Notes under the pieces: generated by a model
The model's database searches: none
Told to the model about the DNA's origin: nothing
The model's input: the letters and a program-made list of their open reading frames with translations, nothing else
Shown here: positions 20,098-29,970 of the stretch, piece after piece
How positions within the stretch are numbered: the first letter of the stretch is position 1
Layout of the letters: each line of letters starts with the position of its first letter
Position numbers and translations under genes: made by a program
Origin: Oceanobacillus limi
GTDB lineage: Bacteria; Bacillota; Bacilli; Bacillales; Amphibacillaceae
Assembly: GCF_900111445.1 (NCBI RefSeq)
Contig: NZ_FOHE01000007.1
Span: 62,001 to 126,000 of the forward strand
DNA: 64,000 nucleotides
Direction of reading: 5' to 3'

Positions 20098-20377
20098 TGA
20101 TTCAAAGTTGACCTAGTGGTAGTGAACTTCATGCAGAAATATCATTTGAAGCCTTGAACTTTGAAGGGAATGCACTTAACCTTGGGGAAACAGTCCTACT
20201 TGAAGAAGAAATCCAGGCATTTTCAGAGGTATTAATTCAAAATGGGATAATTATTAGTGCTCTTCATAATCATTGGCTGTTTACAGAACCAAACATTCTT
20301 TTATTCACTTCCTATCCGTTGAACCACATTTAAGCTTTGCTTGTAAAGTTGCAGAAGCATTTAAGATTTTCAAATGA
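20098..20377 (+). pseudogene. DUF1259 (LpqO/LppY-like) gene remnant
   Basis: The plus-strand frame reads SELHAEISFEALNFEGNALN, then a short stretch ending in a family-typical ALHNHWLFTEPNIL, which matches the C-terminal half of the DUF1259 family. A one-base frameshift near 20303 breaks the frame; the shifted frame continues IHFLSVEPHLSFACKVAEAF and ends in TGA at 20375-20377. An in-frame stop also precedes the remnant, and the N-terminal half is missing. It is clearly dead. Confidence 0.7.
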
Positions 20378-20448
20378 TGGAACTCCCCTGCACACCTACC
20401 TATATACAACGCATAAGATAAGTAGGGTATTAAAAAAGGAGGAAAATC

Positions 20449-21354
20449 ATGTATCCAAACCAACTATATTATGTTCCATATATTAGTAATTTTCACCGGA
20501 TTGATACACAGCTTTTAAATGATATCCAAAAAGCTGTTAATGCTGAGTATAGTGCTATTGCTTGTTACGAGAAGTTAGCCAGAATGGCACCAACACAAGG
20601 TGAAAGGGATCGAATACTAGAAATACAGAAAGATGAAAAACGACATTTAGAAGAGTTTAGTAATATATATAATAATTTAACAGGAAAACAGCCAGCTTAT
20701 CAAATTATCGAGGAATGTCCAGATAATTATAGAGCAGGTATTGAATTTGCTTTTAAGGATGAACAAGAAGCGGTAGACTTTTATTTAGATATCTCAGATA
20801 AAGCACAGGATATTTCAATCAAAGATAGATTTCGACGTGCAGCGTCCGATGAGCAAAATCATGCTGCCTGGTTTTTATATTTTTATTCGAAAGATCCAAA
20901 GCGAACAAATACCCATAGACAAATGGAGGATTATGGTGCTAAAGGGGCTTTGGATGCTTCTTCATTGTCCTTGCCACAAATGTTAACCTATGCCCTTCAG
21001 GACGAGTATTTGGCCCAAGCAAGATATAATACTATCATCGAAACATTCGGTGACATCCGCACGTTTGTACAAATTAAAGAGGCAGAAATGAGACATATTC
21101 AGGCATTATTACCCCTTTTTGAAAACTATAAAGTGCCATTACCTAATGATATTTCACAATCCTATGTCACAACTCCTGAAAATCTAAAGGCGGCATATGC
21201 TGCAGGTGTGCAAGCCGAAATTGATAATATATCCATGTACGATAAATTCTTATCAATGAACATCCCTAATGATGTAAGAATTGTCTTTTCACAACTACGT
21301 AATGCTTCCGTAAACCATTTAGCTGCATTTGAAAGAGGATTGGCTAGGAATTAA
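20449..21354 (+). CDS. Ferritin-like two-domain protein
   Basis: The 301-residue protein is all-helical and has a rubrerythrin/ferritin-like repeat: EYSAIACYEKLA with EKRHLEEF, then FAFKDEQEAVDFY with DEQNHAAW, and a second related half (LQDEYLAQARY with EMRHIQALL). Such E..EKRH pairs are diiron ligands. It is probably a cytoplasmic diiron protein or a spore-coat-associated member, as Bacillaceae often carry. The ATG at 20449 has AAAAGGAGG eight bases upstream. The terminator at 21418 follows. Confidence 0.75.
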   Translation: MYPNQLYYVPYISNFHRIDTQLLNDIQKAVNAEYSAIACYEKLARMAPTQGERDRILEIQKDEKRHLEEFSNIYNNLTGKQPAYQIIEECPDNYRAGIEFAFKDEQEAVDFYLDISDKAQDISIKDRFRRAASDEQNHAAWFLYFYSKDPKRTNTHRQMEDYGAKGALDASSLSLPQMLTYALQDEYLAQARYNTIIETFGDIRTFVQIKEAEMRHIQALLPLFENYKVPLPNDISQSYVTTPENLKAAYAAGVQAEIDNISMYDKFLSMNIPNDVRIVFSQLRNASVNHLAAFERGLARN

Positions 21355-21417
21355 TCCTGTTTCCTCATATAATTAGTTGACTATGGTGAACATGGATATC
21401 TATTGGCATAATGACGA

Positions 21418-21450
21418 ACCCCTTTCAACTCAAGAGTTCTAAAGGGGTTG
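21418..21450. terminator. Terminator after the ferritin-like gene
   Basis: AACCCCTTT...AAAGGGGTT forms a strong stem with a T-rich 3' side, between convergent genes. Confidence 0.8.
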
Positions 21451-21507
21451 TTGTATTGTTATGCTTTGATTCGTTCCATGCTAGAGCGTTTTTTAAGATG
21501 ATTGTTC

Positions 21508-21920
21508 TTATTTCCAAACACCTAAGATAAGCCCCATCACCGTAAACGTTAGTACATGATAACCTGCATTAATCAGAAATAACTTTAATGATTTCCGTTC
21601 AAATAAATAAGTAAACCCTATTGCTGTTGTAATCCGGAAAAGTCCTGCCATAAATCTTGCTGTGGCACCAATCATAGCATTTCTCTCTGGTCCTAAGAAC
21701 AATACAAGTACAAAAGATATGGTGAGCGACAATATAAATGACCCACCAAAAATCTTCCCCATATTACCATTCTTTAATTCTTCTTCAGTAAGCCCACTTT
21801 CCTTTAGCCAAGGCTTGGCAAATAAAACGGAATACCAAAGGCCACCAATTAGAAACGCCGATAAAGTTGAAATCAAAACTGCTAAGTAGTTAATAGAATC
21901 AATTGATTGTTGAAATCCAT
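21508..21920 (-). pseudogene. DUF1761 membrane protein, probably frameshifted near its start
   Basis: The main frame gives a four-span protein with the DUF1761 features GGLWYSVLFAKPWL, a middle GPERNAM segment and a C-terminal GYHVLTFTVMGLILG. The natural start (AAAGGAGG followed by ATG at 21920) is in a different frame that stops after 12 codons, while the correct frame has only a TTG at 21876 without a ribosome binding site. A single-base indel between 21880 and 21915 would explain this. If TTG is used, a 122-residue protein could still be made. Confidence 0.55.
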
Positions 21921-22003
21921 TTCCTATAGCCTCCTTTATTTTTGTTTCATTATATTAAAGTTAAAGGATGCTGTATTATAAAAAATGGACATCTTTACTC
22001 TTT

Positions 22004-22285
22004 TTATAAAAAGTTATTAGATACAGTCGCTCTATTTTTATATTCTAACGGGGTCATACCTGAAAACCTTTTATATTCCCTATTGAAATGTGATTGATCA
22101 TAATAATTGAATGTAGATATAATAGGTGAAATATCTTCTTCTGAATAAGTATATAGATAAGAGTAGGCTCTTTCGAAACAGAAAATTTGCCCCAATAGCT
22201 TTGGAGTAATTCCAGTTTGATCTTTAAATTAACGATTTAAATGCCTTTGCGTAAAACCTAAGGCTAAAAATTTCACATCAAGACA
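22004..22285 (-). pseudogene. AraC family regulator remnant
   Basis: The minus-strand frame reads ALGFTQRHLNR, then an in-frame TAA at 22229-22231, then FKDQTGITPKLLGQIFCFER and YYDQSHFNREYKRFSGMTP. This is the double helix-turn-helix end of an AraC/XylS protein. The stop between the helices and the absence of any N-terminal part show that it is dead. Confidence 0.75.
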
Positions 22286-22322
22286 ATTCCCCTAGGTAAG
22301 TCTTTTAAAGTAAATTTTTCTT

Positions 22323-22424
22323 CTAATTCAAGTTGGTATTTGTTAATCTTTCAGAAAACCTATCAATTACATCTTTATATTTATCAAAATCATCTTTGCT
22401 TTCAAAGGCATATATATGTTTCAT
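22323..22424 (-). CDS. Possible 33-residue peptide
   Basis: A short frame beginning MKHIYAFESKDDFDKYKD has AGAGGG eight bases before its ATG. It sits between the dead AraC gene and the RhuM-family gene and may simply be another gene fragment. No family is recognised. Confidence 0.25.
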   Translation of the reverse strand: MKHIYAFESKDDFDKYKDVIDRFSERLTNTNLN

Positions 22425-22512
22425 TAAAAATTACCCTCTTGTAATTTATTCATATTCGCGTTTTATCACTAAGCAACTTTTTCCAAATAATGTGTGGTGG
22501 AGAACTGAGGAT

Positions 22513-23499
22513 TTATTTTTTTAAATTCTTATTCTCGATAAACTGCTCAAAATCATCGTGAGTATCTTTATTTAAACGATGCTGGTTAAATTTTTCATAC
22601 TCTTGAATGGCTAACTTATCGGCTACAGACTTTGATATTCTTCCTGCATTTTCAAGAATTTCACGATCATTAAACTGGAGAAAGGCATTAAGTTTATCAA
22701 TCCAATCGTTCATATGCATTGGCTGTTGTCTTTCCGCTTGGTCTTCAGCATAATCTAAGTACATTGTGACAATACGATTAAGAGATTTAAGTTCCTTTTC
22801 TGTTAAGTAATTTTTAGCAACTGTTACATCTCTTTTTCGCACATTATCGCCTTCCCATGCGGTGAGGCCCATATTCTCTTTCTCTGCTTTTGCTCTGTCT
22901 ACTATAAGTTCAGCCGCTGTTTGACCATGAATTGCAAAGTGTAGTTTATTTTGAACAGTTGCGAAGAATTCTTGTGTGATTTCTGCTTTTGGATCGTAGT
23001 CAACAGATGTTGCATAAATATCTGTAATTTTTTGATAGAATCTTTTCTCTGAAGCACGAATATCACGGATCCGTTCAAGTAATTCATCGAAATAATCCTG
23101 CCCAAAATTACGCATTTCTTTCAAACGATCGTCATCTATTGTAAAACCTTTGACAAGATATTCATTTAAGCGTTCTGTCGCCCACTTGCGAAATTGTGTA
23201 CCCCTGTGGGAACGGACACGATAGCCGATAGCGATAATCATTTCGAGGTTGTAGTGTTTTGTCTTATAGTTTTTACCATCTTTCGCAGTTGTCAAGTAAT
23301 ACTTGACAACTGCATTCTCATCTAACTCCTTTTCTTCGAATATATTTTTAATATGGAGACTTATATTCTGCTTAGTCGACTGATATAGTTCCGCAATTGC
23401 CTTTTGTGTCATCCAAACAGTTTCATTTTCCAGTCTAACATCGATTTTAGTGTTTCCATCCTCTGTTTGATAGATTAGGATACTAGTTTCATTCTGCAT
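22513..23499 (-). CDS. RhuM family (virulence protein RhuM-like) protein
   Basis: The protein of about 328 residues matches the RhuM family: it begins with a short beta region, then VWMTQKAIAELYQSTKQNIS, IGYRVRSHRGTQFRKWATE and LAIQEYEKF at the end. RhuM-type proteins are found in genomic islands and beside restriction systems; their biochemical role is unknown. Start 23499 is chosen because AAAGGAAG lies at proper distance, while 23505 would be too close. The gene lies just outside the left att site of the large element, so it may be a remnant of an older island. Confidence 0.75.
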   Translation of the reverse strand: MQNETSILIYQTEDGNTKIDVRLENETVWMTQKAIAELYQSTKQNISLHIKNIFEEKELDENAVVKYYLTTAKDGKNYKTKHYNLEMIIAIGYRVRSHRGTQFRKWATERLNEYLVKGFTIDDDRLKEMRNFGQDYFDELLERIRDIRASEKRFYQKITDIYATSVDYDPKAEITQEFFATVQNKLHFAIHGQTAAELIVDRAKAEKENMGLTAWEGDNVRKRDVTVAKNYLTEKELKSLNRIVTMYLDYAEDQAERQQPMHMNDWIDKLNAFLQFNDREILENAGRISKSVADKLAIQEYEKFNQHRLNKDTHDDFEQFIENKNLKK

Positions 23500-23641
23500 T
23501 GTCATCACTTCCTTTTATTATAGAATTTAACTCATGATTTTCCCCTAAACCTTTTAGTATGTACTATTATACCATTTATAATTTGATAACTAAATAAAAA
23601 TGCGAACGTTTATTCCCGTTATGTGATTTTATATTTTTGTA

Positions 23642-23692
23642 TAAAACACAACCCCTTCAGACTTTTTCAAAAGTTCTAAGGGGCTGTGTTTT
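23642..23692. terminator. Terminator-like hairpin left of attL
   Basis: AAAACACAACCCCTT...AAGGGGCTGTGTTTT forms a long stem with A/T tracts, between the RhuM gene and the left element boundary. Confidence 0.7.
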
Positions 23693-23752
23693 ATTATTTA
23701 ATTTGTTTTGATATGGTCTTACTTAACTCAATCTCCACCCTTTGTTTTACCA

Positions 23753-23770
23753 CTATTTATGATACGGTTC
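23753..23770 (+). repeat. attL core of the element
   Basis: This 18-bp sequence repeats at 60926-60943 with one mismatch (A at 23762, G at 60935). On the minus strand it encodes the same last rlmH codons (E-P-Y-H-K-stop), so it is the displaced original rlmH 3' end. Confidence 0.88.
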
Positions 23771-23784
23771 AGCGTGGTAATTTA

Positions 23785-23795
23785 AGAGGCAAAAA
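23785..23795 (-). repeat. Left inverted arm (P' half-site)
   Basis: AGAGGCAAAAA is the exact inverse of TTTTTGCCTCT at 60917-60927. After excision the two arms would face each other 30 bp apart around the att core, as expected for an attP of a large serine recombinase. Confidence 0.7.
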
Positions 23796-23800
23796 ATAGG

Positions 23801-23828
23801 ACACTGGGATGTAAAAATTCCAGTGTCT
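23801..23828. terminator. Hairpin at the left element end
   Basis: ACACTGG...CCAGTGT forms a stem just downstream of the giant minus-strand gene. A hairpin of the same layout follows the similar junction at 30551. Confidence 0.55.
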
Positions 23829-23861
23829 ACAATTTTCTAATGACAATTCACTTTATATTTT

Positions 23862-26800
23862 TCAATTTAAATAAGGCATCATTTGTAATTTAGCAGCTTT
23901 ATAGTAATTTAATCCATGTTTACGAACTAAACCATCTATTTTTTTCTTATCACCTAACCATCTACACATTAATGGTTGTCTAAAGTAATTTTCATGTATA
24001 GCCTCTCTTTTGGGAAATACAAAGCGTTCAAATTGTAAAACACTCTCATTTCCCTTACTTACCCAGCTTAACGATTTTTCTCCGGAAGGAGTTATATTTA
24101 ATAATTCTTTTAATTTAGGTGAGGGATACACCATAGTATTTCCATATATAAAAACACTAGTTCCTACAAGTTCATTCGTCAAACAGATCCCTGTACTTTC
24201 CAAAAACTCTTCTTCAATACTCAACAATTCTTTATCCTCTGAAATACACTGAGAAACTAGTCCACCTGTATTTAGAGATTTAGTTACCGATAAATCCTTA
24301 ACTAATACGTTATTATTTGATAATTTTGAAGTTTCTGTATAAATAATTCCGTCTCTACTACCAATCGGATACCAAACTACGCCACCTATAACGTACTTAT
24401 CTTCTGGGACATTTTTTTCTAAAAGCCTCTTTAAATATGGTTTACCCTTGGATATAGAATCCTCATCGATAAACTTTTTTAGTTGATTTTCTATATCCCA
24501 TTCTTCCTCATAAGTAACCTGTGGTATTTTTGAGATTACCCATGGGTCATCTGCCATTAATAAAGCTTGCGCTTTTATAGACAAAGGAACATTTTCCCAG
24601 CGTTTCTTTTTCTCTTCCCCATATAGTATCTTCATATCTAATTCACTATAAGATGGTGGATAAAGCATTGAGTCTCCCGGTCTGGATGCCTTATGTATAA
24701 AAGAATCTTGTGGTCTTAGCGTTTTTTCATTCTGTAAAAAATACCTAATATCATCAGGAAAATCATACGTAAGGCTTTCCATAATACTTAAAAATCTTTC
24801 TGCTATATGACTTATATTAGATTTATTAAATATGGGAGGATAGTCACTAGGAAGACCATAACTTATCTCTTTTGCTGTGTATTCAACCCCTATTTCTTTT
24901 CTATTTCTTATAATTAAAAATAATTGAATCTTTTTAGCTAAGTTATTTGTCTCTTTATACTCCTTTTCAATCCTAGGATATAAAACATTGAATCCTTCAA
25001 TATTTTCTTGAGACCATCTTTCAGACATTAATAAGAGATATTCTTTCTGTTCATCAGTAAATAATTCCCATGAATCGGATATGAACCTAAATATTTCTGG
25101 ATACCTTTCAACAAGTAACTGTAAACCTTGCAAACAGACTTCGATTCTATGAATATTCCTAGTTAAAATTTGTTCGATAAGAGTATTAAAGGTTAATTCT
25201 GTCATATCTTTTGGAATCAATAAACTGCTTGTTGATGGTTCTACCATTTCAGAACTAAAATTTAAATGTCCACATCCAGTGAGCCAAGTATAATGACATT
25301 TTAATTCCTCATCAAACATATACCTTACGAAATCAATCGATAATAAATTACCCACGTGTTGTAATAGAAATTCCATATTAGAGCTACATGTATAATAATG
25401 ATCATTTTCATCTAGATTTTTTTTATTATACTCAGCCAATAGCCACAAGAAGTCTTGTCCAAGTTCTTTCAAAAGTTTTTCAACAATATTTGTACAACCG
25501 GACTGTTCCCAAGCGTAAGTTTCTAGTCTACTTAAAGTAAATTCCGTAAATTTTTCAGCTACATGATTAGAGATTTCACCACGTTTCTCTATTATATCCC
25601 ATGCAATATTAACAGAAGTCCATCCCATTATTGGGTTCTGTTCATATTCTAAGAAATGAATAATCTCATCTGTTTTCATTTCGAATAGATTTAATTTAAG
25701 ATCCTCTTCCTCTAATTTTCTCTTCTTACTATATTCATTTTGGTGATTATTCTGATAATAACGCCTGTTATCTTGATTAATAGCGATCTTTGTATGTTCT
25801 GGTGATATTTCTGCTAATACACTTTCTATTTTTTCATTCCCTATTTCTTTACCTTTGATTACACATTTTAAATAAATATTTTTTAATCCTATCCTGTCTT
25901 CTTGGTTGTACCAAGATAATATTCCGCAGCTTAATATCCAAATAGAAGCTATATTCTCTATATCGGTAGAATTCTCCACTAAATCATTTAGCTGATCATA
26001 TTGTATATCTAGTGAAAAACGAAACTTTTCATCCTGCTGTCTTAAATTCCAGATATCAGTAATACCACATTTAGCTGCAGCATTAGCACTCTCTTTTTGG
26101 ATATCATAAGATGCCCTATTGCTTCCTTTTATATCTGCTATATTAGATAATTTATATAATTCTAAGCCTCTAGACTGCCATTCATTAGGATACTTTTCGA
26201 ATAACTTTTTACAATACTTTAATAATGGCCATAAAGCATATTCCTTATGATCCACATAACTAACGGCATCCCATTTCAACTTTTTATCAATCTCATCCAT
26301 TAGTTCTGGAATTACGACTTCTCCATATTTTTTAAAGCATTCATGCGTTTCTTCATAATTACTTTCTATAAAGAGTTTTTCTCCATTTTTTCCATAAAGT
26401 TCAAATAGATACTCTTGTACTATATCATTTTTTTTATTTTTAATTAAAAAGTCCAATACAATAGCCTTATAATGCATTCCTAATTGATTTCTTTCAAACA
26501 AATGCGTTCTTAATAAGTCACATAGATAATCCATTTCAATTGTAGTTAAAAGATTACTTTGATTTAGAGATATATACAACAGTATTTTAAATCCTTCATT
26601 AAAATCAAAAGTTCTTACTCCTCTGGTCTCATATTCCATAAAATCTTTATAACTTTTAACTATATGCTCTCTAGTATTCACGTTTTCTTTATGATTAGAC
26701 TCTCTTATAGCTCTACCTAATAAAAAACCATGGCGAGTCAGATTTCTTAGATAGTTGTAATCTTTATCTTCATCTCTCTTTTCAATCTCCTGAATTAAAT

Positions 26801-29759
26801 TATTTATAATGCCTAATCCAACCAAGATATCCTTATTAAACTCTTGGTATCCTACAATAATGGATAAAAGAACAGCTTTAAAGCTAGTGTCATTTGTAAT
26901 ATATTTTATCTTCTCTAACTTCTTTAAATCTATCATTGGAGGAATCCGGTTATTAATTATTAGAGAAACATGGGCTAATAAGACATCATTTGAGATTTCT
27001 CTTTTCTCCGCTATTCTTTCTAAAATCCCATTATACTTTTCAACCTGATTATTAAATATAATATTTTTTAAATTTTTTTCTATACAACGGTAAGAAACCC
27101 CGCCATTATAAATAATGTCAAGTGCTTTTTCAGTTTCATTCATTTTAATCAATTTTTCAAAATAAGTGTCATTAAATAATAGATTTGCGTGTATTTCATC
27201 ATCTGCTTGTTGAACATTATCTATCTTAGTAAATCCCTCGTTGAATTTTACAGACAAATACGCCCAATTAGTTATTATTTCATCTAAAATACCTTGGTCC
27301 CATACACTATTATTCTCAGACATAATTGTTCTAATGAATGATGTCGGTGTTAAGTCTTTCATCCATAAATTATAAGTAGAGTTTGCTCTAGAGTAAGATA
27401 TTGAATCTTCATAAGATAATAAATCAGCACAAAATTTTAACATATTCGAGTAACTATCTAAATTTTCTTGTTTTAACTCAACAGATCTTAATTCATAAGA
27501 ACTTAATGTCTTCACATACGATTTATCTTGTAGTTTATATTCCTTTTCATAATATTCATAGTAACGAAAATGCTGATACATTGTATTTATGGCAAGGTAA
27601 ACGCTATGATATTTTTCCCAATCTCTAGATTCTATAGCGGATTGATAAGCCGTGGATGCAAATTCTTGTAGCTTCTTCCTTGACAATCCATTAGCCAATG
27701 AATGAATTACAAACTCTACACTAAAAACTTCTGGTATTAAATCCTTTCTCTCAGAACTAATTAACAAGGGTATTGAGTTATTTAAACTCTGTAAACTATA
27801 ATTATCACGCATGAAATAATCAGCTAATTGAAACGCAATACTTCTATACTTAGCACCACTACTGTTATTTGCCATTAAAAAAACTCTAAAATCATTATGA
27901 AACAACGCATATTCATTATTACTAGTTTTCTGTACTAACGGAAAAAGTAATTCTAATAATTCATCCCAGTCTTCTTTATGTAAATCTAAATTTATTGCTT
28001 TACTTAATATATTAGTATTAACTCTTCCATTTAATAAAATTATCGCGCTTGCTAAAACTTTATCTGGAAAAGGAAATCCTAAGCTTTTTTTATTTAGATA
28101 ATCTGTAACATATTTCCATATGTGACTATAATAATTTGTAATATCACCACTTACATATTTTTCATCTAATATCCTTTTAAAGTCTTCAATTGTATCACAA
28201 TATTTAGCTTCTTCGACTGCAAATGCTACTGATAAATTATTTCCCTGTGTTTTTTCATAGATAAATTCAGATAAAATATTAATATTTATATCGAGATTTA
28301 TCCCATTTAAATCCAATAACCCTTTAATATCTTCTGTTAACAAAGGTGACATGTGTAAATGTTCCACATTTTCTGTTTCTTTTTTTAACCAGAATGGATA
28401 TTGTTCGTATAATTGAGTTGGTTGACCTACAATTACAAATACTACACCATCCGGAATTTCATCAGGGCTAAATAAACTTTGCAAAAAAGTTATCTCATTG
28501 TTTGCTCTAGCTGCATGATCAATACCATCTATACAAATAACTACCCTTTCACCGGTTTTTTTAGTTAAAAGTTCCGCTAAGCGAATGACTTCTTTTCTCA
28601 TTTGTTCAACAGTACATAATGCGTTAGTAACTGGAATGTTATATTTATCCAATTCCCCCTTAAAATATCTTCTTAATTGAATTAATAAGTCATTCCATAA
28701 AGATTCTGGCCTACATAGACCTGAATCAACATTGTAAAATCTCTGTTCGGGTGAAATAGGTTTAAATGTGTGATACCTAGCCTTAAAAAGATTATGATTT
28801 AATTGCAAATAACTTATAAGGCTAGTTTTTCCACTTCCCGGATCACCCGATATCCATACTACCTTATCATCCTTCTCTTTTACGTTTTTAATTACATTAT
28901 TAGCGAATACTTGGCGACTTTTAAAAAAAGGTGTTGGGTAAGGTAACTCATGTTCTCCATGCTCTCTATCATTATTTAGTGATAAAGCATCATAGACATC
29001 TTCAATTGTTACTTTTACTTTTTCTTTCCTTCTAGTAGTTGTCCAAACCCTTAAATTAGAACATAGCTTATCAAATAAACTTCTTGCCACCATTAGATCA
29101 CATTTAAAAGTGTCTTGTAATGATCTGATTATGGAATTTTCTAATTCCTCTAATGAACCTTCATTACTTCTAACTACTACTGTCTTTAAAAATCCTAATA
29201 CTAAGGAATCATCACCTATTGATGCTTTAAACTCATTCCACTGAATCTTTAAATCTATATCATCAATTAATCTCTCAATTTCTAATATAGATTTTGATTT
29301 TTCCACATATAATTTTATTTCTTGTATAAATTTCTCTAACGAAATAGCCCTATACCTTTCCCCATTAAAGGTCCGAGTTGTTCTATTTATCCCTAATTTT
29401 CTATTAGTATATAAAACTGGTGTAATAACCTTACCCTCGTTCTCTCTAGCTTCTTTCCAACCAATAGCTAATGCTTTAATTAAACTCGTCTTGGTGCTTC
29501 CACTTTCCCTAGTAGTTGTATCTATTAATTTTGAAAAGGTAAGATTTCCCTTTCCTGTATCTCCGACTTCATGCTTAACTTGAAAGCATACTTCTTCTCC
29601 ATTACCAATTCCAACAACTACATCATCTATCGTATTATGAATTTCAGATTGAAAAATTACGTATGAAATATTGCTATCTGGATTGATCATTTGTATTATT
29701 CTTTCTAAGCCTACGTACCATTCGTACCAGTATGGATCACCAATTCCCGGCGTTGACAT
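23862..29759 (-). CDS. Avs-like STAND ATPase with N-terminal Cap4/DUF4297-type nuclease
   Basis: This 1965-residue protein has an N-terminal PD-(D/E)XK nuclease-like domain (about residues 1-220) with acidic D45/D46 and the Q60-V-K62 motif, as in DUF4297/Cap4 dsDNA nucleases. A STAND-type NTPase follows, with Walker A GDPGSGKTS near 305 and Walker B VVICIDGIDHA near 410. About 1300 residues of helical repeats then form a probable sensor. This order and length match the Avs (AVAST) family, which detects phage proteins and then cuts DNA. The ATG at 29759 has GGGGGAATT upstream. It is a lone gene, read toward the left att site, in a region of low GC. Which phage protein it would sense cannot be told; Avs class is uncertain. 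Confidence 0.75.
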   Translation of the reverse strand: MSTPGIGDPYWYEWYVGLERIIQMINPDSNISYVIFQSEIHNTIDDVVVGIGNGEEVCFQVKHEVGDTGKGNLTFSKLIDTTTRESGSTKTSLIKALAIGWKEARENEGKVITPVLYTNRKLGINRTTRTFNGERYRAISLEKFIQEIKLYVEKSKSILEIERLIDDIDLKIQWNEFKASIGDDSLVLGFLKTVVVRSNEGSLEELENSIIRSLQDTFKCDLMVARSLFDKLCSNLRVWTTTRRKEKVKVTIEDVYDALSLNNDREHGEHELPYPTPFFKSRQVFANNVIKNVKEKDDKVVWISGDPGSGKTSLISYLQLNHNLFKARYHTFKPISPEQRFYNVDSGLCRPESLWNDLLIQLRRYFKGELDKYNIPVTNALCTVEQMRKEVIRLAELLTKKTGERVVICIDGIDHAARANNEITFLQSLFSPDEIPDGVVFVIVGQPTQLYEQYPFWLKKETENVEHLHMSPLLTEDIKGLLDLNGINLDININILSEFIYEKTQGNNLSVAFAVEEAKYCDTIEDFKRILDEKYVSGDITNYYSHIWKYVTDYLNKKSLGFPFPDKVLASAIILLNGRVNTNILSKAINLDLHKEDWDELLELLFPLVQKTSNNEYALFHNDFRVFLMANNSSGAKYRSIAFQLADYFMRDNYSLQSLNNSIPLLISSERKDLIPEVFSVEFVIHSLANGLSRKKLQEFASTAYQSAIESRDWEKYHSVYLAINTMYQHFRYYEYYEKEYKLQDKSYVKTLSSYELRSVELKQENLDSYSNMLKFCADLLSYEDSISYSRANSTYNLWMKDLTPTSFIRTIMSENNSVWDQGILDEIITNWAYLSVKFNEGFTKIDNVQQADDEIHANLLFNDTYFEKLIKMNETEKALDIIYNGGVSYRCIEKNLKNIIFNNQVEKYNGILERIAEKREISNDVLLAHVSLIINNRIPPMIDLKKLEKIKYITNDTSFKAVLLSIIVGYQEFNKDILVGLGIINNLIQEIEKRDEDKDYNYLRNLTRHGFLLGRAIRESNHKENVNTREHIVKSYKDFMEYETRGVRTFDFNEGFKILLYISLNQSNLLTTIEMDYLCDLLRTHLFERNQLGMHYKAIVLDFLIKNKKNDIVQEYLFELYGKNGEKLFIESNYEETHECFKKYGEVVIPELMDEIDKKLKWDAVSYVDHKEYALWPLLKYCKKLFEKYPNEWQSRGLELYKLSNIADIKGSNRASYDIQKESANAAAKCGITDIWNLRQQDEKFRFSLDIQYDQLNDLVENSTDIENIASIWILSCGILSWYNQEDRIGLKNIYLKCVIKGKEIGNEKIESVLAEISPEHTKIAINQDNRRYYQNNHQNEYSKKRKLEEEDLKLNLFEMKTDEIIHFLEYEQNPIMGWTSVNIAWDIIEKRGEISNHVAEKFTEFTLSRLETYAWEQSGCTNIVEKLLKELGQDFLWLLAEYNKKNLDENDHYYTCSSNMEFLLQHVGNLLSIDFVRYMFDEELKCHYTWLTGCGHLNFSSEMVEPSTSSLLIPKDMTELTFNTLIEQILTRNIHRIEVCLQGLQLLVERYPEIFRFISDSWELFTDEQKEYLLLMSERWSQENIEGFNVLYPRIEKEYKETNNLAKKIQLFLIIRNRKEIGVEYTAKEISYGLPSDYPPIFNKSNISHIAERFLSIMESLTYDFPDDIRYFLQNEKTLRPQDSFIHKASRPGDSMLYPPSYSELDMKILYGEEKKKRWENVPLSIKAQALLMADDPWVISKIPQVTYEEEWDIENQLKKFIDEDSISKGKPYLKRLLEKNVPEDKYVIGGVVWYPIGSRDGIIYTETSKLSNNNVLVKDLSVTKSLNTGGLVSQCISEDKELLSIEEEFLESTGICLTNELVGTSVFIYGNTMVYPSPKLKELLNITPSGEKSLSWVSKGNESVLQFERFVFPKREAIHENYFRQPLMCRWLGDKKKIDGLVRKHGLNYYKAAKLQMMPYLN

Positions 29760-29970
29760 TTAATTCCCCCTTTAAAACAATTACCTCATAACTAAACACG
29801 CTGAATATTCTAGAGGAAATGTTATGGAGTAAATTACCATTTACTTTATATCTTATCATAAATGACATTTTCAGATTAAATTCATGTATGGATTTAACTA
29901 CTTACACAAGAAAAAAGTATAAATTTTATTTTATATTTGGCCTTAGAATTTAACACATGTATCGATATAC

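Noticed and set aside
23862-29759. Giant gene as a surface or toxin protein
   Set aside because: No signal peptide, no wall anchor or RHS/CdiA-type repeats; Walker motifs and nuclease residues support a cytoplasmic STAND protein.
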